Source of the DNA: Diogma glabrata
Lineage: Eukaryota; Arthropoda; Insecta; Diptera; Cylindrotomidae
DNA: 64,000 bases
NCBI GenBank assembly: GCA_963693315.1
Contig: OY856188.1
Location: forward strand, 99,856,915-99,920,914
Direction: 5' to 3'
The translations under genes were made by a program, and so were the position numbers. Within the stretch, counting starts at the first letter, position 1, and every line of letters starts with the position of its first letter. The notes under the pieces were generated by a model, which saw only the letters and a program-made list of their open reading frames with translations, made no database searches and was not told the DNA's origin. Of this stretch, positions 1-10,569 are shown piece after piece.

Positions 1-2400
1 GATAAAATATCAATAATATTATTATTGAAAAACAAATAAAAATAATAACAAAAAGCTCATTTCACACCCATCTACCTCCTCCACCTTTTATTTCATATGC
101 TATATGTACAATTTCATAAATTATATAAAAGAAAAAAATTTAAACATAAAGACAACAGGATGGAAAAGCTACATATTATGATACTGTTTTTGTTTTGAGA
201 GAGTTAGTTAGTTGGTGAGTGAATTTGTGTGATGATTTTGATATGAAAAATGAACAACAAACAAAACTAGGATAGAAGTCTTTCGTTACAAATTTCATCC
301 ATCACTCATTCAATTTTGAAAACAAATAAAAATTATATTCAGATATATCATTGAGTTTCAAAGTTTCAAATTCAATTAAATCTCCTACGTTCATCAGGCA
401 GAATCGAAACAAAAAGTTGCTCATTCGAAAAAACGAAAGTCGAATTAGTGATGTATGATTAGAGACTTGTTTGTTTATGTGATTGATAGCCAAGATTTCT
501 ATATTGTTTAAAAATCAATATAAATTAAATTTAATTGGATTCATAGCCAACAAATAAATATTTGATTAGATGAAGAATGTTACGAATTTTATACTAATAA
601 TAAACAATTTAAACACACTAAACGAAACACTGAAAATTTAATTTTCTAAATCACAGTACAATAAATAACTTACCGTTTACCATAACATTAAATACCAACG
701 ATTAAAACCACACATAAATCATCATCGTTGAACTTTTTCAACTCAATAAAGAACGAATAAATAAAATATTGTCATTTGTTTCCTTCATTGAATATAAAAT
801 AATTTTGTTTTTCAATACAACGAGAAAAGTGAAATGAAAATGTGAAAAATCGATCGATAGGAAAATAGACAATAAAAATTCAATTAACTTAAAATTACAT
901 CAACAACATCCTTCCTACTGAAATTTTAACATAATTTTTACGATTCTCCTATGTACATTGTAATGTTATGGTTTGTGGATCGATGGATACAAAATAATGT
1001 CATCCTGAATATGCTTAACGTTATTTTAAAATGGTAGTAGGACAGAATTGGGTTAATTTATGTTGGATTAAAATATACGTCATTATATTCATTTTTAATT
1101 CCCTATCAACCGAATATGTACGCATTTTATTTTATAGAATAAATTTATTTAAAAAAAAGTAATATTCTTAATATTTTGCTAAAATTTAATTAAAATTAAT
1201 TAATTTTAAATTCTTTATTTTATAAATAATAATTATATTTATTCGAAATTTATTGGTGCTAGCCGATCAGAATGAAATCCAGATTAAAACAAAAACTTTT
1301 GTTTACCACTAACCTAGGTAGTCTCTCAATACACAGAGTAACAAATTTTAATTCCAAATCAGACCCAAACCAGGCCCACAAGAGATTGTCCTAATAGAGG
1401 TTGCCCTTTCTGGACCGCCCGTTCGGAATGTAATCTAATTTTTCGGTTTCTTTCTAAATCATCCCAAAATCTTTCCAAAAAAGCTTTCACTTCTTACCTA
1501 TAAGATTTTCTCAGTGGTTTAAGACAGGATAAAAAAACCAGCGGATAAAATAATCGTTACGGGTCTACGTACCTCTCCTTCCACGTATGTTACCTAATGA
1601 TTCAGCAAGCCAGACAAAATGATTAGCAAATGAATCGGATCAAGGTGTAATGCGAGGTGTAGTGGTGATCGATGATCACCCTGGCATCCATTTAAATTAC
1701 CCGGTCACGCCACTTGAAGTACTTTTATTATTCACCGCTACTATTAGAACAATATGTCATCATCCGGTACGGAACAGAAGTGCAAACCAAAAGTGAAATG
1801 TAGATCTGTAGAAAATCATACGATAAAATATAAATTAAATTTCGTCAAAATCGTTTATAATTGATGTTATTTCTGACACCCCACACTGTCAAAGATTCTT
1901 TAAAATTGATGACAAAGTCTGTAGTACCATGTAAAAGACATTATGAAAAAGCAACAGCTGTATAATGGTGAATCTCCACCCAATATGCAAAACTATTTAA
2001 AATATTACTAAAACCTTGTATACCAACTTTTAGCAAAATTAAATGTCAGGATTAAAAGTTATTAAAGTTTCAAATACATTTTTGTACTGAATACAAAAAG
2101 TATGGAGGGGCTGAAATCTCAAGCTGTAAGATATTAAGACTTCGGTCTGGGTTAAGGATTTTGATATAGTTTTCGGCAAAAACCTTTTATAATGACATTT
2201 TTTTTAGTTTTGGGCAGCGATGTATATCAAACATCATAAAACTCTTTGTTAAAGTACATGTGTTTTCTTATCTCTGTTTAGAAATTTATTGTAGGCTTGA
2301 CACGAAACATCAATACATTGCCGGAAAATTATAACAGATCGCAAATTAACATAATTTAGTGAAAAGATGATACACCCAGCAAACTAGTCAAAAACCTCTC
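1..2400. other. AT-rich non-coding stretch
   Basis: I see no convincing gene here. Short ORFs such as the 63-codon one at 302-493 (minus) show no domain, and no exon bounded by splice sites stands out. A less AT-rich patch at about 1260-1760 has stop codons in all frames I read and no motif I recognise. It could be intron, intergenic DNA or very old repeat. Confidence 0.5.
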
Positions 2401-3260
2401 CATTCAGCGTTGTGAGAAAATATTACAAAATCAAAAATTTAAGCTTTTTTCAAAATTCTAAAAATACTCCAAAAATTACTATACAAAATTAAAAATTGAA
2501 ACCTTTTTCAAAATTCTAAATTATTGCAAAAATTCAAAATTCAAAAATTCAAACTTTTTCCAAATTCTAAAAACTAACTTTTACTTTTACTAATAACTCT
2601 AACTTTTTGAAACTTGTTTCAAAATTCCAAAAATTATAATAAAATAAAAAATTTAAAATTTTTCAAAATTCTAAAAATATGCCAAAAATTCTTACAAAAT
2701 CAAAAATTGAAACTTTTTTCAAAATTCTAAAAATATTGCAAAAATTCAAAATTCATAAATTCTATTTGTTTTTCAATTCTAAAAATATTGCAAAAATTTT
2801 AGCAAAATCAAAAATAACAAACTTTTTTCAAAATTCCAAAAATAATAAAACTTTTTCTATTTGTAAATTCTATTTGTTTTTCAATTCTAAAAATATTGCA
2901 AAAATTTTAGCAAAATCAAAAATAACAAACTTTTTCCAAAATTCTAAAAATATTAAAAAATTATAACAAATTCAAAAATTTCCATGTCCAATTTCATGTT
3001 CAACTACATTTCATGTCATACATACAAATAATTAATTTTTTTTCCAAAATATTGAATGAAAAATCAATGAAAACTGTGATGACACACTTGACAATATTTT
3101 TTTGACAAACTTATAATGCTATAATTCTCAATAATAGTAATTTCATGTTCAATTACATTTCATGTCATACAAATAATTAATTTTATTTTTTCCCAAAAAT
3201 TGGGTAAAAAATAAATGAAAATCATTCTTTTAACACACTTGACAGCATTTTTTTGACAAA
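2400..3260. repeat. AT-rich degenerate minisatellite plus flanking repeat
   Basis: From about 2400 to 2970 the motif 'caaaattctaaaaatattgc' and close variants recur with changing spacing, alternating with 'aaaatcaaaaattnaaac'. The repetition creates a spurious 95-codon ORF at 2679-2966. It is followed by two copies of a unit containing 'tttcatgttcaa.tacattt' and 'catacaaataattaatt' (about 2988-3050 and 3138-3190). The same combination, minisatellite and then this flank, occurs in inverse orientation at about 46590-47310. This is therefore a dispersed element and not a local slippage product. Confidence 0.7.
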
Positions 3261-3362
3261 CAAATAATGAAACAATCTAGTTTTTGGTCTCACATACCAA
3301 TCCCAACCATCAAGATTTCTCCAAATTCCTTTCGATCACAGTAGAGGCATAGCGGTCACGGA

Positions 3363-3431
3363 AACATCCATGGCTTAAGATCATCTGATCATCCATGGCT
3401 TAAAATCATCCATGGCTTAAGATCATCTGGT
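3363..3431. repeat. Short tandem repeat, 'atccatggcttaa(g/a)atcatc' type
   Basis: The phrase 'catccatggcttaa' occurs three times within about 70 bases, separated by 'gatcatctg'. A diverged relative ('catccatggtccgagatcatc', then a GTGGTT...TTGTTCA..TTTTA.GCCAG segment) appears beyond the BEL element at about 8574-8655. The BEL insertion therefore lies between, or inside, two related repeat copies. Confidence 0.6.
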
Positions 3432-3547
3432 TTACTTCACCGTGGTTGCTTGTTGTTCACGCTTTTACGCCAGAGATAATCATAAAATGTTATTAATTTC
3501 ACAAAGTTTGTTGATGCTGTCCGCCGCAGTCCCTTTTTCTTTTGTTG

Positions 3548-3978
3548 TGTTATTAATTTTTATAACATGTGGTAGGATTATAATCCCGATTTTCGTTGTT
3601 GAAATAAAACTTCAGAAACTTTAGCAGATCATTATTTTCTTTATTGTGCCGGTAAGATCACAATATATTTTTATAGATGAGCTTTAAATTTCCTACAATA
3701 ATGAAATTTCTATATAAAAAAATGCCTAAAACCAATTACAATTTTTTTATAATCTTACTTTTAGTGTTTTCTTTCACATATATATTTTTTTTAAAAACTA
3801 TAAATTCAAATTCAAAATGGTATTTTAATAAAATTCTTTTTCTTTTAAATGATTTTCTTTTCTTTTCATTTATTTTTCAATGGTTACTCCGTTCCTTGAT
3901 CTTTTTGTTTTCTTTCTAGAACGAAACTTTTCTCGTTGCAAGTTGTACTGGGTCATAGATGGCGTTTCTTTTTTAACA
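3548..3978 (-). repeat. BEL element 1, 3' LTR
   Basis: This 431-bp LTR reads tgttattaat...tttttaaca on the plus strand and is matched base for base by 7932-8362 except at two sites. It contains 'aataaa' signals on both strands. The integrase ORF runs into it and stops at 3870. Confidence 0.95.
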
Positions 3979-5147
3979 CTCCCCCCTGGTATGTTGATCC
4001 TTTGGGTCGACCTACCCTCATCTATTGGAAGGACATCTAGAACCGCTAACTTTACAGCAGGTCGTTCATAAATTCCCATTGACGTCTGCACTGTAGCTCT
4101 TCTCACTTGGCCGTCATTACCAACTTGGACCTTTATTACTCTTCCTTTAGGCCAGCAATTCTTTGGTAGGCTTTCGTCAACAATAACTACAATATCATTT
4201 TCCTGGATTGGCTTCACATATTGATGCCATTTTGTTCTTCGGGTTAGAGTGGGTAGATATTCCCGAATCCATCTCTTCCAAAAGGAGTTAGCCAGTTGTT
4301 GTGAAGTCATCCAATTTTTGCGTAGCAATATCCCTTGATCATCGAACTGTCCTATAGGTTTATTTCCGTTTGATGATCCCAACAAGAAGTGGTTCGGTGT
4401 AATTGCCTCTTCGTAGTCTTCACTTATCGGAATATGTGTAAGAGGTCTAGAGTTAACTATGTTTTCCACTTCACACAGCCTTCTATGTAGTAATTCATCA
4501 GTCGGGTTGCGATTTGGTTTAATGGCATATAATGTCTTTTTTACCGACTGAACCAATCGCTCCCAACTACCTCCCATACGAGGTGAAGCGGGTGGAATAA
4601 ATCTCCATTTCATTTCTGCATCTGTGAATTCTTGCGTTAACTTATTTTGATCCATCCCTTGAAGCGCTTCTCTCAATTCTCTCTCAGCTCCACGTAGATT
4701 TGTACCGTTGTCGCTGTTCATTTCTCTTGGTGCTCCTCTTCTGTTTATGAAATTTCGTATTGCTAATATACAGGAGTCTGTAGTAAGAGAATATGCAAGT
4801 TCTATATGTACGGCTCGTGTTGTTTGACATGTGACCAGTACACCCCAGCGTTTTTCAGTTTTTCTTCCGTTTGTTACTGACATAGGACCAAAATAATCTA
4901 TGCCGCTATATGTGAACGGTCGAGTAAATGATGTTAAACGTGACTGCGGTAGTTGTGCCATTTCTGGAGGTTGAGGTTCGGCTGCCAAATTTTTGCTTTT
5001 AATATATTGTGCGCAACTTGGTGAGCATGTGGAACCAAATGTCATTACTTGCATGACGTATGTCTCTAATTGTTGGTTCTTTTCGTTTCGCCAGATAAAT
5101 CGTTGAACTTGTTGATCTTCGTATCTAATTTTCACCTGATGAAACAT
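3870..5147 (-). pseudogene. pol: BEL element 1 pol: RT remnant joined to integrase
   Basis: This 425-codon ORF begins inside RT, with the MFHQVKI block and the [14 protein letters not shown] block that normally precedes the YVDD motif. It then jumps straight to integrase (about residue 50: PEMAQLP, then the DYFGP motif). The integrase core looks intact, with catalytic D in GIDYFGP, D in NSDNGTNL and E in GGSWERLV. The C-terminal WPKGRVIKV module follows, and the last ~40 residues are read from the LTR. RT palm, YVDD, RNase H and the integrase zinc-binding module are absent. The ORF crosses the deletion junction without a frameshift. It could encode an integrase but not reverse transcriptase. 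The family normally makes this as part of one polyprotein, so the first ATG is not a natural start. Confidence 0.9.
3979..3987 (-). promoter_or_regulatory. Polypurine tract of BEL element 1
   Basis: Read on the minus strand, AGGGGGGAG lies directly against the 3' LTR. This is the expected position and composition for the plus-strand primer of reverse transcription. Confidence 0.8.
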
Positions 5148-6230
5148 TTCTTTTATGTAACATTACATTATATATATGAAGATTGTTGACTATTACTGTA
5201 GAGACTTGGATACCATCAATGTTTTTACAATTTCCATGTACGACCCAGCCAATACGAGTTTTTATTGCTACTGGGTCATTCCATCCTCCTGCTCTAGATT
5301 TTAATGAGCACCAATTTTGCTTGTTTTAACCCAATCAAGATTTTCGGCACCGCGTTTTCATATGATTTTACCTGGGTGTTCTTAAGGTATGGGTATTGTG
5401 AAATCAATGCTTCTATGTTCATGGTCTGTTTTGGTAGTTCCAATTTATTAACCGTTCGTAGAATGGGTACATGATATTTTCTGCAACCTTTTTCACTACC
5501 TGATATGCGTATTGAACATTTCATAGAGCCTTCTTCAATTCTTTTCGTGCCGTCGGTCCATGTAAGGCATACTGGTTCAATAGTTCCTTTAACATCCAAC
5601 TCCTTGCATAAGTCTTCGTCTATTAGAGTAGCTGAAGATCCGTCATCAATATAGGCATAGGTATTTACATATTTGTTTTGACCATATATCACTACTGGCA
5701 ATATTTTGAACAATGTGGTTTGATCATTGCCATTATGAGTGCCGACATTTTGATCATTCGTATATGTTGATGACTTCTCTTCATTTTTATTGGTAGCTTG
5801 TGTTTTTGGTTTACCGAAATCATCAATATGTAAGATTTGGTGATGTGATTTCTTGCAATTATTTCTTCCACAGGGTTTCCAGAATGGACAGGCTTCGTTA
5901 ATATGTAGTTTTAGACATACTCTACATAACTTATTGTGTCTGACTGTAATCCATTTATTTTCAATGGAGTTTTTCCTGAATTTATCACAATCGAGTAGCG
6001 ATTTGCACTCTCCATCACATCCGTAGCATATTTTTGATTTATTTGAGGTCACCATTACATCGCTATCTTTTTTATTTTCTTCATTTTGATGAACATTTAT
6101 GTGGTATTTATTTTTTTCTTGATTAGAATTTTTCTTCTTATCACTCTTTCGCTCGTTGCTTACAAGTTTCCTATCTGGAAATGTTATTTTTATCGCTTTA
6201 CTAGCCATTTTTCCTATCCAGTCATTAAAA
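5148..6230 (-). pseudogene. pol: BEL element 1 Gag C-terminus, protease and protease-RT linker
   Basis: The main ORF (5294-6208, 304 codons) carries a cysteine/histidine-rich region at residues ~60-130 (CYGCDGECKSLLDC, CRVCLKLH, then CNNCKKSHHQILH-like spacing). An aspartic protease follows at ~185-290, with active site YIDDGSSATLID, the D-(D/E/S)-G-S form seen in BEL elements. The reading continues upstream of the first ATG (NDWIGKM) and joins the preceding Gag ORF after a frameshift near 6215. After the stop at 5294 another frame continues with AIKTRIGWVVHGN, the linker that leads into RT. It then breaks off near 5165, where the first half of RT is missing. Confidence 0.88.
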
Positions 6231-6409
6231 GTTTAAATTTTTTCTTTCAATGTTTTCAATATGATCTACCCACTGAAGCCTCAGATAATTTGGCATTTTT
6301 TCAACCATCTCCCGAAGTATCATTGGATTGTTCAAATGCTCTTCCATTCCTGAAGCTAATATCGTTGAACATAAGTCTTGTACTATCTCTGAGTATTCTA
6401 TTAAAGATG

Positions 6410-7889
6410 TTATTTTTCCATTGTCAGAGCTGGGAACTCTTTCACTTTATCTAACAGTGTATATATCAGAATATCATGTCGTCCATATTTTGACCGCAAC
6501 CTTTCGATGATTTGTGGAACATTTTGTGGCATCAACAATAAAGTGCGAACTGATTGTAATGCGTTTCCCTTTAGACTTTTCCTCAAACGTTCCAAATTCT
6601 CAACATTGGAGAAATTGCACAGCTCGGTTGTTTGTTCATATGAGCTTATAAATAAAGGCCATTCCTCTATTGATCCGCTATATATTGGTAGATCTTTTCC
6701 CATATTCTTACGAGCTGTAATATTAGCGTGTGATAATTCCACAGGATCACCAATTTGTATATGTTGTCTATTTACAATTGGCTTGTGTTCTTCCTGAAGA
6801 AGTCCCAATGACTGACAATTTGGTTGTTGCGAAACCTCCATCTCTACATTTGGTTGAAGAACCTCCCTCTGTTTAATGACTGTTAGTACAGTTCTGATTA
6901 CGTCTTCAACTTCACTCATTTGTAGATTTCGTTGGGGTACAATTTGGGTTGATTCTTGTTGAAGAAATTTTGACTGTTGTTCTTCTAGTTGATGAGAAGT
7001 TTTAAGTTCTGATGGTATCCATGAAGATTTAGGATATACTATAGCTTCATTCGAATTTAACTGCAGGCTACTTTTTATTTTCGATGGCATCGATGTAAAC
7101 TGTAGAGACTTTGATTGTACAATTTTCTTCACCGTACCAATATTTGATGTATCGAATCCATGATGGTTACTTGAAATTGTGGACCCATCTAAATCATTAT
7201 CATTTGGATATGTCAACCCTTGTCTTGTTGAGTTTTTTATTTCCATATTTTCAAATTTATCATGTTGTTCTGATTCTTCTAACCATTGGCTAATGCTATT
7301 TTTTGGCTCTGTTGTTTCTTCAAAGTGTTCTCCAGTATCATTGAATCCATCATCATACATTGCTTTTAGTAATTCATTCTTTTTGGTTATATAATTTAAT
7401 TCTTCTTGCAAACTCTGTTGAGCATGTTCATCTTGTTTTTTAAGTTCAGCTTCTCGTTCGGCTTCTCGTTTTTTACGTTCGGCTTCACGTTCGACCGCTT
7501 TTCTTTCACATTCGGCCAGCCATTTTCTTTTCAAAACCTGGGTCTCCTCTAATGTTTTCAAATCCAGTTCTCTTCTCTGCCTTGCCGATGATGATATTGA
7601 AACATTTGATGAACGTCTGGATGTTCTTGAGTGTACCGATATGTTGTCGTTGAGTTGGTTTTGCTGATTAATTGGTGTAATTAATTCATTCGACTTTGTT
7701 TCTTGTGTTTCTGTCGAAGCTTTACACTTCTTACATAACCAGTCAGCCTCCTCTATCGCTTCTGTCACACCAACACACGCAAAATGATGCCATTCGCTAC
7801 ATTTGTCGCAAGCTACCATGGACAGATTATCAGGTCCTATACAACTTTTACAACTATATGTTGTTTCTTTGGCTTGATCTGGTTTTCAT
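6410..7889 (-). pseudogene. gag: BEL element 1 Gag with N-terminal PHD finger
   Basis: The 469-codon ORF (6410-7819) starts in the middle of a PHD-type zinc finger (CDKCSEWHHFACVGV, CKKC). The first Cys pair (CKSC) lies upstream in the same frame without an ATG. The likely original ATG at 7887-7889 is in another frame, so a frameshift lies near 7870. A charged coiled-coil-like stretch rich in E, K and R follows (residues ~90-150), then a Gln-rich middle and a DUF1759-type Gag core (LPIYSGSIEEWPLFISSYEQT, LKGNALQSV). The frame ends at TAA 6410-6412 after an A5 run. The true frame continues as ITSLIEYSEIVQDL for about 60 codons, so one A appears to be missing. Confidence 0.85.
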
Positions 7890-7931
7890 TTTACTTTTTG
7901 ATAAAAGAAATTTAAAGGAAATTTAAAGAAA

Positions 7932-8362
7932 TGTTATTAATTTTTATAACATGTGGTGGGATTATAATCCCGATTTTCGTTGTTGAAATAAAACTTCAGA
8001 AACTTTAGCAGATCATTATTTTCTTTATTGTGCCGGTAAGATCACAATATATTTTTATAGATGAGCTTTAAATTTCCTACAATAATGAAATTTCTATATA
8101 AAAAAATGCCTAAAACCAATTACAATTTTTTTATAATCTTACTTTTAGTGTTTTCTTTCACATATATATTTTTTTTAAAAACTATAAATTCAAATTCAAA
8201 ATGGTATTTTAATAAAATTCTTTTTCTTTTAAATGATTTTCTTTTCTTTTCATTTATTTTTCAATGGTTTCTCCGTTCCTTGATCTTTTTGTTTTCTTTC
8301 TAGAACGAAACTTTTCTCGTTGCAAGTTGTACTGGGTCATAGATGGCGTTTCTTTTTTAACA
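7932..8362 (-). repeat. BEL element 1, 5' LTR
   Basis: This is the second 431-bp LTR copy, 99.5% identical to 3548-3978 by eye. The sequence next to it on the internal side reads TTTCTTTAAATTTCC on the minus strand and does not resemble a TGG-starting tRNA primer site. Confidence 0.95.
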
Positions 8363-8367
8363 TGTTG

Positions 8368-9050
8368 CATTATCGATAAACATTCTACTTGCAACAATAT
8401 TTATGGCCTCATCATATTTGGAGTGATTGATTTTAAAGTATGTTGCTCAATAAGTCTTCGTGCGTTTGCAATTGTTGCACATTCAACTTACTAATGCTCT
8501 AGTTTCTTAGCCCTCACAACAGATGCAGTTTGTGTTCTTTGTATCCTTATAGTTGTAGAAGTACTCAAAAAAACATCCATGGTCCGAGATCATCACCATC
8601 GAGGAATGGTTAACATAATGGTGGTTCATTATTGTTCATGATTTTATGCCAGGGCTCATTACCTTTGTAACACCAAATGACATGCGAAACTTCAACGAAA
8701 AAAAATGTGAAGCAACAGACGATGGACCTTGGTGTTGCTATTTATAAATATAAAAGATGTGAACAATTTTCGAAATTTTACACAGCGGGAAGACGATTTC
8801 CTGAAGTTGAATCTCCCCATACAAGGTTGTACAACTGTTCCAGTAATCGTCCATTACTGGTGACTATTAATGCAAAACTGCGCTAGCACTGCCAACTACA
8901 ACTGGGCCATTACTATTATTTTATTGGATAACAACTTCGGACAATAATGGCAGCCATTCATGAGCCAGAGAAAATAACCAGCAATGGCCCATACAAGGTT
9001 GAACAGCTAACCCAATAAAGGGTCAATAATGACGACCAGTATTGCAACAA
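8368..9050. other. Non-coding flank with repeated 'cccatacaaggttg' segments
   Basis: I see no gene. 'ctccccatacaaggttgtac' near 8806 and 'ggcccatacaaggttgaaca' near 8984 are two copies of one segment, each close to 'cattactgg/ccagtaat' motifs. Similar 'ccagttatgacccaataaca' text returns near 10421-10440, beyond the Jockey-like fragment. This suggests an older repeat later hit by that insertion. Confidence 0.4.
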
Positions 9051-9059
9051 TGGCCGATT

Positions 9060-9518
9060 ACTGACACTGCATCTGTTACCATCCTGTCTCTTTTGGATTT
9101 TGTTCAAACGCGTGCTATACGAATTGTTACATCGACGCTATACATCGCTATACATCGTCGCACTGTTGCTGATCTTGTCGTTTTTTATGAATATCGTCAC
9201 CAGTATAGGTGCTCGGACGAAATCAGATCCAAATCCCCGTTTTTCTTGTCAATCGGTTTGTGCAGTCAAACTGTTGAGATCAATCACTGTCATAGTGAAA
9301 AATGCAAAGGGAGTTTGACCGTACATCGTACAAATGGAATGCTTTGGCCGAATCAATAGTCTCGCGTGCCTTCAATGAACAAAAATTTAAAAAAAGCGTC
9401 TACCAACACCTTAAGACGCATGTTGTTGTGGGACCTAGGTTTTAAAGGGTATCTATGTGTTGTTGTGGCACATATTGTAATCCCTATAACACAACACTTT
9501 TTATTTAAAAAAAACCAT
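9060..9518 (+). mobile_element. Jockey-like LINE, 5'-truncated 3' fragment (copy 1)
   Basis: Broken reading frames carry the C-terminal block of a Jockey-type ORF2: a leucine-rich LLDFVQTRAIRIV segment, then HRRTVADLVVFYEYRH, then TVEI.HCH. The copy ends in the family tail 'ccctataacacaacac' plus 'tttttattt' and an A-run at about 9506-9514. There are several frameshifts, so it is dead. The same tail occurs at 18262, 31730, 32745 and, inverted, at 38316. Confidence 0.85.
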
Positions 9519-9640
9519 GATATATACATGAAAATTTTTTGCTTTAGTTTTATTTTAATTTAAACCAATGAAATTCTCTAAAATGTAATGACATCATTCA
9601 ATTTCACCAATAACATTTGAATTATACTAATAACAATATT

Positions 9641-9724
9641 TATACGTCTGGCCTACTGGGATATTAAAAATTATCAGTCTAATTTTGAAATAATTAACTG
9701 TTATCTTAGTTGGCCAGACGTATA
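9641..9724. repeat. 84-bp hairpin with perfect 13-bp terminal inverted repeats
   Basis: TATACGTCTGGCC at 9641-9653 is the exact reverse complement of GGCCAGACGTATA at 9712-9724. The outer TATA allows a TA target duplication, so this may be a tiny Tc1/mariner-like MITE. It may instead be one end of a larger element that includes the ORF just downstream. Confidence 0.6.
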
Positions 9725-9802
9725 GTTCGAAAAAAATATATAAATCTCATATATTGTAATTTGTAAACAAACGCAGTTGTCGACATATTTAAATTCAAAA
9801 AA

Positions 9803-9997
9803 ATGTCTGATGAACGATTTGGTACAGAAGAAAATTATTCAATCGACCAACTAATTCAAGAAAATACCCCAATAAATACGATCAAGAGCAAGAAAACTAT
9901 TTGGAAAATGTTTACGGAATTTTGCTGCATCCGAAACTATGAACTAGATGGCAAAAATTTTCTAACCGAATTCCCCTCGTTCGTTGATAAATTCTAA
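9803..9997 (+). pseudogene. Possible N-terminal fragment of a tyrosine recombinase (Crypton-like)
   Basis: The 64-codon ORF has a good start context (aaaaATGTC). The stretch IDQLIQENTPINTIKSKKTI followed by WKMFTEFCCIRNYEL resembles the core-binding helices that open many eukaryotic tyrosine recombinases of the Crypton type ('xxNTxxSxxxxWxxFxEFCxxRN'). The catalytic domain with R-H-R-Y is not present downstream, and the frame stops at 9995-9997. It lies between the hairpin at 9641-9724 and an imperfect palindrome at 10017-10083. The call rests on pattern similarity alone. Confidence 0.35.
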
Positions 9998-10016
9998 TAA
10001 TTTTTTGAAAAATTCC

Positions 10017-10083
10017 TCAAGCAAGTAATATTGATAATGGCGCTCGGCTTAAGGCCTCGAGCTTTTATCAATGTACTTGCTTC
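10017..10083. repeat. Imperfect palindrome
   Basis: 'aagcaagta' and 'ttgataa' near 10017-10037 mirror 'ttatcaat' and 'tacttgctt' near 10063-10083, around a centre 'gctcggcttaaggcctcgagc'. It could be a recombination site or terminus of the neighbouring recombinase-like fragment, or a chance hairpin. Confidence 0.4.
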
Positions 10084-10569
10084 CTTATTTCGAATTATCA
10101 CCGCCCTTGGGAAATTACAACTGATAAAACCATGAAATATAAAATACTATCATATGTAAATGTAAATAATTTAATTTATTTAATTTAATTTATTTACAAA
10201 ATAACTAAAATAAAATAAAAATGTCTGAATAAAATAAAAATGTAACTAAAATAAAATAAAAATGTCTACTGAAAATATATTTAAACTTAACCAGTATCAT
10301 AGTCTTTCAGCGGAGAAGCGAATAAAAAGATCCAATTAATCTATTAACGCGCCATTACATCCATTTAAAGTAAGCTGTAGTAGCTATTTTCTATAAACCG
10401 TATATTGCCCAATTCATCGTTCCAGTTATGACCCAATAACAATAGCCAGCTACTGTTAACCATTAATAGGCCAGTGTTTAGCCGTATTTTAGACTCTGAC
10501 AAACCCTGCTTGGGTTCCAAACATTGATGTATTAAAAAATTACAACCTCATGGCAAACAAAAAATATTA

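Larger units (their letters stand above)
3548..8362 (-). mobile_element. BEL/Pao LTR retrotransposon, internally deleted, recent insertion
   Basis: This is a complete insertion with LTRs at both ends (3548-3978 and 7932-8362, 431 bp each, TG...CA) and a perfect 5-bp target duplication TGTTG (3543-3547 and 8363-8367). Coding runs on the minus strand as Gag, protease, a sliver of RT, and integrase. I found only two LTR differences (near 3574/7958 and 3894/8278), so insertion was recent. The internal part is 3.95 kb, well short of the usual 5-6 kb for BEL/Pao. Two segments of pol are missing: the front half of RT, and everything from the RT palm through RNase H to the start of integrase. No standard TGG primer-binding site follows the 5' LTR. 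Clade membership rests on the Gag (DUF1759-type), protease and integrase motifs. Confidence 0.93.

Noticed and set aside
2679..2966. 95-codon ORF with repeated NFFQNSKN peptides
   Set aside because: It is a by-product of the AT minisatellite: the peptide repeat follows the DNA repeat and no start context or homologue motif is visible.
2400..2970. Regularly recurring motif that might suggest a CRISPR-like array
   Set aside because: Repeats are degenerate, unequally spaced, AT-only, and in a eukaryotic genome. There are no unique spacers of constant length.
3677..3919. 80-codon hydrophobic ORF, duplicated at 8061-8303
   Set aside because: Both lie entirely within the two identical LTRs. The duplication explains the match.
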